Shown: positions 7,666 to 14,347, numbered from the stretch's first letter. The stretch: 21,200 bases of DNA from Planctomycetota bacterium (GCA_024278415.1 JAJRTI010000937.1:1-21200), one strand, 5' to 3'. Made by a program: numbers and translations. The notes: generated by a model not told the origin, from the letters alone.

Positions 7666-7941
7666 GTGGAACACACCAACCTCTGGCGGCCCCGGAAACG
7701 GGTCCGGCGTCTCGGCCATGTTCGGCCGGGCAAGTTCGTGATGTTCGTCATCGATTCGATGCTCATGGGCCAAGTGCTCGAGTGCATCTATACGATCACT
7801 GGCATCGTGTGCAAGTCCAAACGTGACGAACGCCTAGTCTATGACTATGCACGCAAGATATGGGCGGAGCCTGACGCCACGCGTTGGGTGGTTCAGAGAG
7901 TCGTGCAGCTCTACGAAACACAGGAAGGAGCACACGCATGA
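7666..7941 (+). CDS. hypothetical protein, 91 aa, GTG start
   Basis: AAGGAGAT lies seven bases upstream of a GTG at 7666, which fixes the start. The product opens with a basic segment (RPRKRVRR), has a hydrophobic stretch near residues 24-48 (FVMFVIDSMLMGQVLE onward) and a mixed helical C-terminus. The hydrophobic part is too interrupted for a sure membrane helix. No family is recognised. Its stop overlaps the next start by four bases (ATGA), so the two products are probably translated together. Confidence 0.6.
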   Translation: MEHTNLWRPRKRVRRLGHVRPGKFVMFVIDSMLMGQVLECIYTITGIVCKSKRDERLVYDYARKIWAEPDATRWVVQRVVQLYETQEGAHA

Positions 7942-8642
7942 AGACACCGATTCGGATGGACCACCTCACGCGGATCGTAACCCAGTGGGGTGGTCTCGAG
8001 GACGACCAGCTCTCGCAGGGCGACATGGCCGAGACGCTCGCCCAGCGTCGCTACCTCGTGGTCGAACACGGACGCGACGGCGCAAGGCGGTGGTTCAACA
8101 CGTTTGCGCACGTCGAGGAAGCGCTGAACTACGCGGGCACACGCGCGGTCGAAGACGAGTGGGGCTTCACTGCCGCGTACGACCTCGACACCGGCCAGGA
8201 ACTCAAGCTGGAGTTCTCAGCCAGGATCGCAGAGCGTTGCGGCAATGCCTGTCTAACAGACTCGTCTGCCCAGCAAGACGACCGCGTCACGGTAACAGTG
8301 CCGGCGCGGGCTTGGGAGATCTTGTGGCAGACCTTGGAACTCGACGCCAGATCCGGCGCGTTCGACGTAGCCTTGCGCCGAGACATCACGCAGGCCATGT
8401 CGAAGGTCGTCGCCATATCCGGCGTCCATGAACTCATGGACGCGGCCCGCGACGTCCTGGAATGGGCCGAGCGAACAGGGGGCTGGGAAGCGCCCTGCTG
8501 GCCGCGTCTCCGACAAGCCTTGGACGAGGCCCGGCTTGAGCCCCTGATCCCTCGGCCTCCGGCGATGCCGGCGCCGATGAGTTGTGACCGCCACGGCCAT
8601 TCTGCTTGCAGTCGCACGCGAGAACGTGAAGCCGGTCTTTGA
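7938..8642 (+). CDS. hypothetical protein, 234 aa
   Basis: GGAAGGAG precedes the ATG at 7938, which overlaps the upstream stop (ATGA). The N-terminal 100 residues look like a compact alpha/beta region: a RRYLVVEHG strand, an FNTFAHVEEALNYAG helix and an EWGFTAAYDLDTGQEL hairpin. A helical part follows, with an ELMDAARDVLEWAER helix around residues 155-175, and the end is Arg/Cys-rich. I recognise no family. The gene stands just upstream of the ubiquitin-like cassette, but about 150 bases and a hairpin separate them, so membership in the cassette is uncertain. Confidence 0.7.
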   Translation: MKTPIRMDHLTRIVTQWGGLEDDQLSQGDMAETLAQRRYLVVEHGRDGARRWFNTFAHVEEALNYAGTRAVEDEWGFTAAYDLDTGQELKLEFSARIAERCGNACLTDSSAQQDDRVTVTVPARAWEILWQTLELDARSGAFDVALRRDITQAMSKVVAISGVHELMDAARDVLEWAERTGGWEAPCWPRLRQALDEARLEPLIPRPPAMPAPMSCDRHGHSACSRTREREAGL

Positions 8643-8740
8643 GCGTCTGCTCGAAAGCTGGCGAAGTGAATCCCCCGAATATGGAAAGGATGGTGATGAA
8701 GGCCTGAGATGACGCCTGTCTATTGTATTACCCCCCAGTT

Positions 8741-8765
8741 GAGCCCTGGCCTGTCGCCAGGGCTC
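8741..8765 (+). terminator. 10-bp perfect hairpin at the head of the Ubl cassette
   Basis: GAGCCCTGGC (8741-8750) and GCCAGGGCTC (8756-8765) pair around a five-base loop and are followed by GTTTCGTTTC. This resembles an intrinsic terminator with an interrupted T-tract. It lies 15-20 bases before the ribosome binding site of the next gene. Confidence 0.6.
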
Positions 8766-8791
8766 GTTTCGTTTCTGAAGGAGAATACCCC

Positions 8792-9355
8792 ATGTCCCTG
8801 ACAGTCAGCGAGAAAACGCATTGGAAGGAACGGATCACCAAGCGCATCGACCTGCGCATCGAGACGCTGATCGCCAAGCAAGATCCGGCGCTGCTCCAGC
8901 GCGTGACCGAGCAAGCCCGTGAGCGCGCGTACGAGAGCCTGGGCATTGCGCCCCAACAGAAGGAGCTGGAGCAGCTCCAACGGCAGCGCGAGGAACTCGA
9001 CAAGCGCGAGCGCCGGCTCAAGGCCGAGCAATGCGCGGCCATCAAGAGCACCACGCTCGACGAGGAGCTGGACAACCTGCATTGGCGCTACGACACCACG
9101 GTCGAACAGGCCGTCAAGGCCCGGTCGGCCGCGTTGGAGGCGGACGAACTGGTCAAGTCCAACGTGGGCCAGCAAGTGCTGAACCTGCGTGAGGAGAAGG
9201 AGAACCTCCTGGACACCGTGTGGCTCGCCACGTCGAGCGCGCAGGTCAAACAACTGTGGGAGCAGGTCAATGCCCTGCTCGAACGCACGCCCACCGCGCT
9301 TGAGGAGAAGGCGTTGGCGATCGCGCCTGAGCAGGCGGGGCCGGCTTCGCCGTGA
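8792..9355 (+). CDS. coiled-coil protein at the head of the Ubl cassette, 187 aa
   Basis: GAAGGAG lies eight bases before the ATG at 8792. An upstream extension in the same frame would cross the hairpin at 8741-8765, so I reject it. The protein is almost wholly helical. A charged N-terminus (SEKTHWKERITKRID) leads into a long coiled coil, residues about 55-85, rich in Gln, Glu, Leu and Arg. A second helical part ends with the distinctive ENLLDTVWLATSSAQVKQLW segment. From memory, similar proteins accompany bacterial clusters that encode E1, E2, JAB and Ubl proteins; that needs a search. A scaffold or substrate-adaptor role is only a guess. Confidence 0.75.
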   Translation: MSLTVSEKTHWKERITKRIDLRIETLIAKQDPALLQRVTEQARERAYESLGIAPQQKELEQLQRQREELDKRERRLKAEQCAAIKSTTLDEELDNLHWRYDTTVEQAVKARSAALEADELVKSNVGQQVLNLREEKENLLDTVWLATSSAQVKQLWEQVNALLERTPTALEEKALAIAPEQAGPASP

Positions 9356-9397
9356 CCCCACGTCCCATCGCAAACGGGCTCACAGCCCCCACGCAAC

Positions 9398-9429
9398 AAC
9401 GGCGCTCTTTGACAACGAAGAGCGCCGTT
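9398..9429 (+). terminator. 12-bp perfect hairpin between cassette genes
   Basis: AACGGCGCTCTT (9398-9409) pairs perfectly with AAGAGCGCCGTT (9418-9429), loop of eight bases, followed by TCTGTTTCCC. It has the form of an intrinsic terminator and ends about 40 bases before the ribosome binding site of the DUF2958 gene. Confidence 0.65.
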
Positions 9430-9479
9430 TCTGTTTCCCATGCGAACCACAGAAGCTACCCGCTCGGAGGTGACTTGAA

Positions 9480-9806
9480 ATGAAACTGCTGACCCAAGAG
9501 CTGCGCAAGAAGCTCCCGCCCCTCTACGCGCAGGAGAAGCTCGGAGGCAAGGCCGTCGCGCACGCGAAGTTCTTCTCTCCATCGTCGTCGTGGACCTGGT
9601 TCGCGACGGAGTTCGATGGCGAGGACTTGTTCTTCGGCCTGGTCGACGGGCACGTGAAGGAGCTGGGCTACTTCAGCCTGCGCGAACTCGAATCCGTCAA
9701 AGGCCCGCTGGGCCTGGGCATCGAGCGCGACCTGCACTGGACGCCCAAGACGCTCGAAGAGATCGCACCTGAACTCTTCGACTCGTCGCACGAAGAAGAA
9801 GGCTGA
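9480..9806 (+). CDS. DUF2958 family protein, 108 aa
   Basis: The sequence matches the DUF2958 pattern closely: an N-terminal KLLTQELRKKLPPLYAQE segment, then SSSWTWFATEFDGEDLFFGLVDG and ELGYFSLRELESV, ending with a GLGIERDLHWTP motif. The length of 108 aa is normal for the family. Members are common on plasmids and other mobile elements of bacteria; no biochemical activity is established to my knowledge. The ATG follows GGAGGTGACTTGAA. Hairpins lie both upstream and downstream, so it may be its own transcript or a segment of a punctuated operon. Its presence supports a bacterial mobile-element origin for this cassette. Confidence 0.88.
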   Translation: MKLLTQELRKKLPPLYAQEKLGGKAVAHAKFFSPSSSWTWFATEFDGEDLFFGLVDGHVKELGYFSLRELESVKGPLGLGIERDLHWTPKTLEEIAPELFDSSHEEEG

Positions 9807-9900
9807 GCGCGCCTTGCTGCGCGCCAGCTCTCCGCCTTGAGTGCGTGATACGCCACGCTTCCGCTCGCCCCCCGCCCCTTTGCTCTAAAGGAGTTTGCCT

Positions 9901-9954
9901 ATGGCCGCCACTAAACGTCGTGGCCGCGATCCGCCGTGTGGCGGATTCGCGTGA
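9901..9954 (+). CDS. 17-aa leader peptide upstream of the Ubl gene
   Basis: AAGGAG stands seven bases before an ATG that opens only 17 codons: MAATKRRGRDPPCGGFA. The stop (9952-9954) follows directly on an 11-bp hairpin (9925-9951) formed by the last nine codons. The strong ribosome binding site on so short a frame suggests a translated leader peptide. Alternatively it is the stub of a longer lost gene. The Ubl gene starts 73 bases after the stop. Confidence 0.45.
   Translation: MAATKRRGRDPPCGGFA
9925..9951 (+). promoter_or_regulatory. hairpin overlapping the leader peptide end
   Basis: CGCGATCCGCC (9925-9935) pairs with GGCGGATTCGCG (9940-9951) with one bulged base and a GTGT loop. A ribosome on the 17-codon frame would disrupt it. 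A second, weaker hairpin follows at 9965-9991, so the two could act as an attenuator pair. Confidence 0.45.
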
Positions 9955-9964
9955 TCTGTAGGTC

Positions 9965-9999
9965 AGACAATGGTTTGAGTTCGACTTGTCTCTGTTTTT
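9965..9999 (+). terminator. weak hairpin plus T5 before the Ubl gene
   Basis: AGACAA (9965-9970) and TTGTCT (9986-9991) pair across a 15-base loop and are followed by CTGTTTTTC, a run of five T. The stem is short, so termination would be inefficient or conditional. Confidence 0.4.
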
Positions 10000-10027
10000 C
10001 CATCCCCCCGACTCCAAGGAGTTCATC

Positions 10028-10258
10028 ATGAAGGTTTTGTTCCTCAACAACAGCGGATCCGGCTTTGCGGACTACATCGAGGTGCCCCAAGGCACGACCG
10101 TGGAGGAGCTGTTCAAGCAGCACTTCCCGGACGGCTATCCGGAAGACTTCCTCATCCGCGTCAACCGGCAGCCTGTGGCCCGGGACTACACGATCCAGGA
10201 TGGCGACCGCGTCACTGTGACGCCGTCAAAGATCGAGGGCGCGCGCCAGGCGGCCTAG
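10028..10258 (+). CDS. ThiS/MoaD-type ubiquitin-like protein, 76 aa
   Basis: A beta-grasp protein. The first strand is KVLFLNN, followed by a YIEVPQG strand, the [11 protein letters not shown] helix, the [10 protein letters not shown] strand and the ThiS-like turn [16 protein letters not shown]. It has no terminal Gly-Gly. The last glycine is G71, followed by ARQAA, so a five-residue trim would be needed to expose a glycine for activation. AAGGAG lies before the ATG at 10028; an upstream in-frame extension would run over the hairpin and T-tract at 9965-9999. Position just ahead of E2-like, JAB and E1-like genes makes it the presumed conjugated modifier rather than a sulfur carrier. Confidence 0.88.
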   Translation: MKVLFLNNSGSGFADYIEVPQGTTVEELFKQHFPDGYPEDFLIRVNRQPVARDYTIQDGDRVTVTPSKIEGARQAA

Positions 10259-10282
10259 CCGTCATCCCAGCCTCACCTCAGC

Positions 10283-10325
10283 AAGGGGCGTCCGTTGCTC
10301 ATCGAAGTGGCGGGCGTCCCTTTGT
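10283..10325 (+). terminator. hairpin with G-U pairs and U-rich tail between Ubl and E2 genes
   Basis: AAGGGGCGTCCG (10283-10294) pairs with CGGGCGTCCCTT (10311-10322) through 12 pairs, two of them G-U, and is followed by TGTCTTTTC. Pairing that works only as RNA argues for an RNA-level role. It fits an intrinsic terminator or a processing site. Confidence 0.6.
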
Positions 10326-10353
10326 CTTTTCATGGAAAGGAGTGTGTTTCACC

Positions 10354-11556
10354 ATGGCGCTGAGCCAAAAGGAACGCGTCCGCATCGCCCATGCACTGCG
10401 CGACGCGCTACAGCGTCGGTTGCAGAGCCGGCAGCGCTACGCGCGCAGCCAGCTCGAATGCCTGACGGGCAGGCTGAAGTCGCTCGAACATGCGAGGAGC
10501 TGGCTCCAGGTCTGCGACGACAAGGGCTGGACCGCCGCGGCCAGCCGCATTCTGAAGGACATGCCCACCACCATAGCGGCTTTGCCCCACGACGCCATCC
10601 AAGTCCAGGAGGCCGTGCGCCGCTGCCGCGTCCAAGCACCGTCAGTACGCGACGTGTGCCGCGACCTGGACCAAGCCGAGGATGAGTTCGGCGAGGTCAC
10701 GTACGACCCCAAGGAAGCGTGCGTGTCCGTGTGCACGGGCTTCATCGAACTCGAAGACATCGCGCTCGGCGAGTTCAAGATCGAACTGAACCTCGACGAC
10801 TTGGGCGAACTGCACGCGGCGCAGTGCTATCGCGTGATCGCGCAGGACCCCAACCCCGCGCAGGGACGCAGTGGAGTCACCCACCCCCACGTGAGCGAGG
10901 AGCGCCTGTGCGCCGGCGACGCGACGCTGCCCATCGAGACCGCGCTGGCCGACGGCCGCATCTGCGACTTCTTCTTGCTCGTACAGTCCGTGCTGACGAC
11001 CTACAACCGGCACAGCCCGTACGTGGCGCTCGAAGAGTGGGAAGGTGAGGCCTGCTACGACTGCGGCCGGACCATCCCCAACGACGACACGTTCTGGTGC
11101 GAACTGTGCCAAAACGTGTACTGCCAGGAGTGCGTGGACCGGTGCGCCCGGTGCGACGATTGGGCGTGCAAAGGTTGTTTGGCCGAATGCCCCGCCTGCG
11201 GGGAGTATGTGTGCGCCGCCTGCATGACCTCCTGCGGCAAGTGCGGCGCGGCCCTGTGTGAGCGCTGTCTCAACGACGGCCTCTGTGACTGTGTTGATGA
11301 AGATGAAGACGAACCTGAACCCAAACTCGAACACGAGGAGACTTTGCATGAACGAGAAGAAGACAACGACGATGACACCCCAGACGAGCAGCCCGAGTCA
11401 GGACGAGAAGAAGCCAGAGAAGAAGGAGCCGAAGCAGAAGCCGAAGAGGAAGACGAGTTCCTCTTGGTCCCGGCTTGTGCCGCCGGCCTCGACGCTGCGG
11501 TTCTCGCCCACCGCGTGGGCGAAGCTGCTGTTCTTCCGGGACCGAGGGCCCACTGA
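10354..11556 (+). CDS. E2-like ubiquitin-conjugating domain fused to RING/B-box-like zinc region, 400 aa
   Basis: AAAGGAG precedes the ATG at 10354. Residues 1-110 are helical and basic. Residues about 115-233 fit an E2 (UBC) fold. H177-P178-H179-V180 is followed nine residues later by C186 in a RLCAGDA context, matching the HPN-V...C arrangement of E2 enzymes with C186 as candidate catalytic cysteine. A following helix ends in TYNRHSPYV, comparable to the segment after the E2 cysteine. Residues 234-313 hold 20 cysteines, mostly as CxxC pairs, like tandem treble-clef or RING/B-box fingers. This would join E2 and E3-like parts in one chain. An acidic tail (314 onward) overlaps the JAB gene by 209 bases. 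The fold call needs a structure or profile check. Confidence 0.82.
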   Translation: MALSQKERVRIAHALRDALQRRLQSRQRYARSQLECLTGRLKSLEHARSWLQVCDDKGWTAAASRILKDMPTTIAALPHDAIQVQEAVRRCRVQAPSVRDVCRDLDQAEDEFGEVTYDPKEACVSVCTGFIELEDIALGEFKIELNLDDLGELHAAQCYRVIAQDPNPAQGRSGVTHPHVSEERLCAGDATLPIETALADGRICDFFLLVQSVLTTYNRHSPYVALEEWEGEACYDCGRTIPNDDTFWCELCQNVYCQECVDRCARCDDWACKGCLAECPACGEYVCAACMTSCGKCGAALCERCLNDGLCDCVDEDEDEPEPKLEHEETLHEREEDNDDDTPDEQPESGREEAREEGAEAEAEEEDEFLLVPACAAGLDAAVLAHRVGEAAVLPGPRAH

Positions 11557-12205
11557 GATCGGCGGGTTCGGCATCGCCCCGCCCAGCGATCTGCTGTACG
11601 TGTCCGACTTCGTAACCGTGAAGCAGCAAGTGACCAGCGCCAGCGTGTTGTTCGACGACGCGGCGGTCGCGGACTTTTTCGACGCGCAGGTCGATGCCGG
11701 CCGCAAGCCGGAGGAGTTCGTACGCATCTGGCTGCATACCCACCCCGGCGACGGGGCTGAGCCCAGCCACACGGACGAGGAGACCTTTATGCGCGTCTTC
11801 GGGCCCAGCGACTGGGCCGTGATGTTCATCCTGGGCCAGAAGGGCAAGACGTACGCGCGCCTACGCTTCAACGTGGGTCCGGGCGGCCAAGTCGAGCTCC
11901 CCGTCGTGGTGGACTATGGCCGCGCGTTCAACGCCAGCGACCACAAGGCCTGGCAGGCCGAGTACGAGGCCCACGTGCAAGTCGAAGCCCATGCATTGGG
12001 GCCACGGCTGGACGGCCCTGTTCACAGCACGGGCTTCTGCGACGAGGAGATGGAGACGGACTGGGGCGAGTTCCTGTTCCCCGAAGATATCGTCGAGCAG
12101 TTGGAGGCCATGGACGCCCAAGACCGAGACCTGGTCTTTGCTGAACTGGCCAACCGAGGCGTTCTTTCCGACCAAGAAAGCGAGGCGCCCCATGGATGCG
12201 ACTGA
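11348..12205 (+). CDS. JAB/JAMM-family metallopeptidase, 285 aa
   Basis: The JAMM zinc motif is complete: E70 in TEIGGFG, then H130-T-H132-P-G and S140-H-T-D143, the HxHPG...SxxD pattern of deubiquitinase-type peptidases. The start at 11348 has GAGGAG eight bases upstream; a GTG 30 codons earlier in the same frame has none. Residues 1-45 are Lys/Pro/Ser-rich and basic, and the core starts near LRFSPTAWAKLLFFRD. In E1/E2/Ubl operons such enzymes mature the modifier or remove it from targets. The gene lies in an alternative frame over the end of the E2-like gene and overlaps the E1-like gene by 14 bases, so all three are probably translated as one unit. Confidence 0.92.
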   Translation: MNEKKTTTMTPQTSSPSQDEKKPEKKEPKQKPKRKTSSSWSRLVPPASTLRFSPTAWAKLLFFRDRGPTEIGGFGIAPPSDLLYVSDFVTVKQQVTSASVLFDDAAVADFFDAQVDAGRKPEEFVRIWLHTHPGDGAEPSHTDEETFMRVFGPSDWAVMFILGQKGKTYARLRFNVGPGGQVELPVVVDYGRAFNASDHKAWQAEYEAHVQVEAHALGPRLDGPVHSTGFCDEEMETDWGEFLFPEDIVEQLEAMDAQDRDLVFAELANRGVLSDQESEAPHGCD

Positions 12206-12851
12206 ACGCTACAGCCGACAACAGGACATTGTGCCCGCGGACCGGCTGGCCGCGCATGCCTGCACCGTCATCGGCGTGGGCGCGATCGGCCGGCAAGTGG
12301 CTCTGCAACTCACGGCCATGGGCGTGACGCGCCTGCAGCTAATCGACTTCGACGTGGTCGAGGAGAGCAACGTGGCCACCCAGGGCTACTTCGAGTCCGA
12401 TCTCGGCCGGCCCAAGGTCGAGGCCACGGCCGAGCAGTGCCGGCGCATCAACCCGCTGGCGGAGATCGAGCCGGTACGCGAACGCTGCCGGCGCAGCATG
12501 GACATCGGCCCTGCGGTCTTCCTATGTGTGGACAGCATCGACGCGAGGAAGCACATCTGGCAAGCCTTGAAAGGCCGATGCTTGTTCTTCGTGGACGGCC
12601 GCATGAGCGCGGAGACGCTGCGCGTGCTGGTGGCCTGCGACGAGCCCAGCCGACAGCACTACCCCACCACGCTCTTCTCACCAGAGGAGGCGTACCAAGG
12701 CGCGTGCACCGCGAAGGCCACCATCTACTGCGCCAATGTCGCGGCCGGACTCATGGTCTCGCAGTTCACCAAGTACCTCCGGCACATGATCTTGGACGCG
12801 GATGTGCAGATCAACCTGCTGGCGAACGAACTGTGCGTGAGTACGCCTTGA
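12192..12851 (+). CDS. ThiF/MoeB/E1-like Ubl-activating enzyme, 219 aa
   Basis: The N-terminal RYSRQ motif of ThiF/E1 proteins (residues 6-10) is followed by the nucleotide-binding loop GVGAIG (28-33), the LIDFDVVEESN strand-loop (50-60), K75 in GRPK and D114 in CVDSID. These are the adenylation-site elements. C172 in the GACTAKATIYC segment is the best candidate for thioester formation. The zinc-binding CxxC pairs of MoeB and ThiF are absent, and 219 aa is short, so this is a minimal E1. The start overlaps the JAB gene by 14 bases and follows a GAGG. The expected reaction is ATP-dependent adenylation of the Ubl and transfer to the E2-like cysteine. Confidence 0.92.
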   Translation: MDATERYSRQQDIVPADRLAAHACTVIGVGAIGRQVALQLTAMGVTRLQLIDFDVVEESNVATQGYFESDLGRPKVEATAEQCRRINPLAEIEPVRERCRRSMDIGPAVFLCVDSIDARKHIWQALKGRCLFFVDGRMSAETLRVLVACDEPSRQHYPTTLFSPEEAYQGACTAKATIYCANVAAGLMVSQFTKYLRHMILDADVQINLLANELCVSTP

Positions 12852-12882
12852 GTTGAGTCGGCAACGTAACCGCAACCCCACC

Positions 12883-12922
12883 GGAGCCCCAGGAGCCCAG
12901 CGCGCTTGGGGCTCTCTTTTTT
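12883..12922 (+). terminator. intrinsic terminator after the E1-like gene
   Basis: GGAGCCCCAGG (12883-12893) pairs with CTTGGGGCTCT (12905-12915) through 11 pairs, two of them G-U, and is followed by C and six T (12917-12922). It is the clearest terminator in the window. Confidence 0.8.
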
Positions 12923-12981
12923 CCTTGCCAAGTATCGACGTATCGACACCATCACCACATACATGAGAGGAGATGACCACC

Positions 12982-13533
12982 ATGCCCCTGACCCCTGAGG
13001 AATTTGTTGGCTTCGACGGAGCCGCGTGCCCGGCTTGCGGAGGGGAGGTCTGCAACATCCCTTCCGAGTGCGCGGTCCTGGCCGGAGTCGTAGAGGACAC
13101 GCCTGGGCTGCTGCTCAAGGCCCGGTGCGTGGACTGCCACAGCACCTGGACTGAGACGTTTAGGCTCACCGGCTACACCGGCCTGGAGCTGAGCGCGCAG
13201 CACGGGACCGTGATCCACGAGATCATTCCCAAAGCCGCGGCCGAGAGAATCCTCGATCTTCGCAACAAGCGCGGGGAGCCGAGCGAACTCACGACCGGGG
13301 AATGGCTGTCCGAGATCGAAGAGCTGGCAGACGAACGGCTACGCTCGATCTGTGGCAACGAAGTCCCGGCCACGAGCATCGACGCGGACATACAGTTCAT
13401 CCACGAGTGCCTCGCGGCCATCGCTTTCCTACGCAAGGCTGGCGTGGTCACGCAGGAGGTGGACACCCGTGTTGGCGCCTCCCTCCATGATGACACCCAA
13501 GGAGATTCCCCATGTCCACAACCCACACCCTGA
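12982..13533 (+). CDS. zinc-ribbon protein, 183 aa (paralogue A)
   Basis: C16-PA-C19 and C49-VD-C52 form a zinc ribbon, with the pattern C-x2-C...C-x2-C-H-STW-x-E-x-FRLTGY. I start at the ATG at 12982 because GAGAGGAG (12965-12972) touches the earlier ATG at 12973 but is nine bases from this one. Residues about 75-165 are helical with charged patches, without a known motif. The first 70 residues resemble those of the next gene, so they are tandem paralogues. The gene follows a terminator, so it may be a separate transcript from the E1-like gene. Ribbon proteins of this kind occur in bacterial phages and mobile elements; function is unknown. Confidence 0.78.
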   Translation: MPLTPEEFVGFDGAACPACGGEVCNIPSECAVLAGVVEDTPGLLLKARCVDCHSTWTETFRLTGYTGLELSAQHGTVIHEIIPKAAAERILDLRNKRGEPSELTTGEWLSEIEELADERLRSICGNEVPATSIDADIQFIHECLAAIAFLRKAGVVTQEVDTRVGASLHDDTQGDSPCPQPTP

Positions 13534-14270
13534 TGTCCCAAGAGTCCTTCGAGAAGTACGGAGGCTCGTGCTGTCCCGTATGCCAATCGGACAACGTCGA
13601 AGTCGAGCCCGGCACGCTCACCGCGGACGGCGACGTGGCCTGGGACGACGTGGCGTGCCACGACTGCGCGTCCACCTGGCGCGAGCTGTTCCGATGCAGC
13701 GAATACACCCAACTCGTGGTGGGCGACGGGCTGAAAGACCAGCCCTGCAAGCACTGCGGCCAAGCGCTCGGCGAGCACAACGGCGATGGCCAATGCCCGA
13801 CCGACGGCGAGTGCACCAAGGAAGCCCTGCAAGACGCGGCCGCACAACTGCAGGCGTCGCTTCCCTTCGTGGCCGTGCACGCCACGCCCGACGGCCCCAC
13901 GACCGCCAACGCGTTCGACGACTTGGACGCCGCGCGGGAGTGGTGCCAGAGTCAGTTAGACGATCCATGCGATACACCCGAGAGTGAGTTGCCTGACGAG
14001 ATGGCCTGCATCTACCAGGACGGCGAACTGGTCGAGCAGATCACGCCCGGCGACGCGGAGCGGGGCAAAGGCTGGATCCTCGCCACAGCCGTCAGCGCCG
14101 GGCCAAACGGCCAGAACGTGCCCGAGATCCAGAAGCGCGACGAGGCCGGCGTGTTCGAGTCCGACACGGACGCGCTGGGCCACGTCATGCGCTTGGCCTG
14201 CCGCAAGGCCGATCCCGAAGCCCGCGCGGCGATGCGAGAAATCGTCGCGTCCTGGGATGAGACGCGTTGA
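13512..14270 (+). CDS. zinc-ribbon protein, 252 aa (paralogue B)
   Basis: The N-terminus repeats the plan of the preceding gene: C21-PV-C24 and C49-HD-C52 followed by ASTWRELFR. A second Cys cluster (C79, C82, C95, C101) may bind another zinc. The rest is acidic. One segment (PFVAVHATPDGPTTANAF, then DDLDAAREWCQSQLDD) looks like an alpha/beta unit, followed by a YQDGELVEQITPG strand pair. AAGGAG lies seven bases before the ATG, and the gene overlaps the preceding one by 22 bases. I recognise no family name. It could be an adaptor or a target of the ubiquitin-like system, on position only. Confidence 0.75.
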   Translation: MSTTHTLMSQESFEKYGGSCCPVCQSDNVEVEPGTLTADGDVAWDDVACHDCASTWRELFRCSEYTQLVVGDGLKDQPCKHCGQALGEHNGDGQCPTDGECTKEALQDAAAQLQASLPFVAVHATPDGPTTANAFDDLDAAREWCQSQLDDPCDTPESELPDEMACIYQDGELVEQITPGDAERGKGWILATAVSAGPNGQNVPEIQKRDEAGVFESDTDALGHVMRLACRKADPEARAAMREIVASWDETR

Positions 14271-14347
14271 CAGATGGACCTATTGTTCAGAGAGGCCGCC
14301 GCCCTATGACCGCGCCTCCCCATCTTCTCTCTCTTTTCCTCTTCTCT

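Noticed and set aside
8792..12851. Naming the cassette a PRTRC system
   Set aside because: PRTRC also combines ThiF, JAB and ThiS-like proteins, but I see no ParB-like protein here, and an E2-RING fusion is not part of that system as I know it.
10028..12851. Reading Ubl, E1 and JAB as thiamin, molybdopterin or cysteine synthesis genes
   Set aside because: No biosynthetic neighbours are present, and the E2-like protein with a catalytic-type cysteine points to conjugation.
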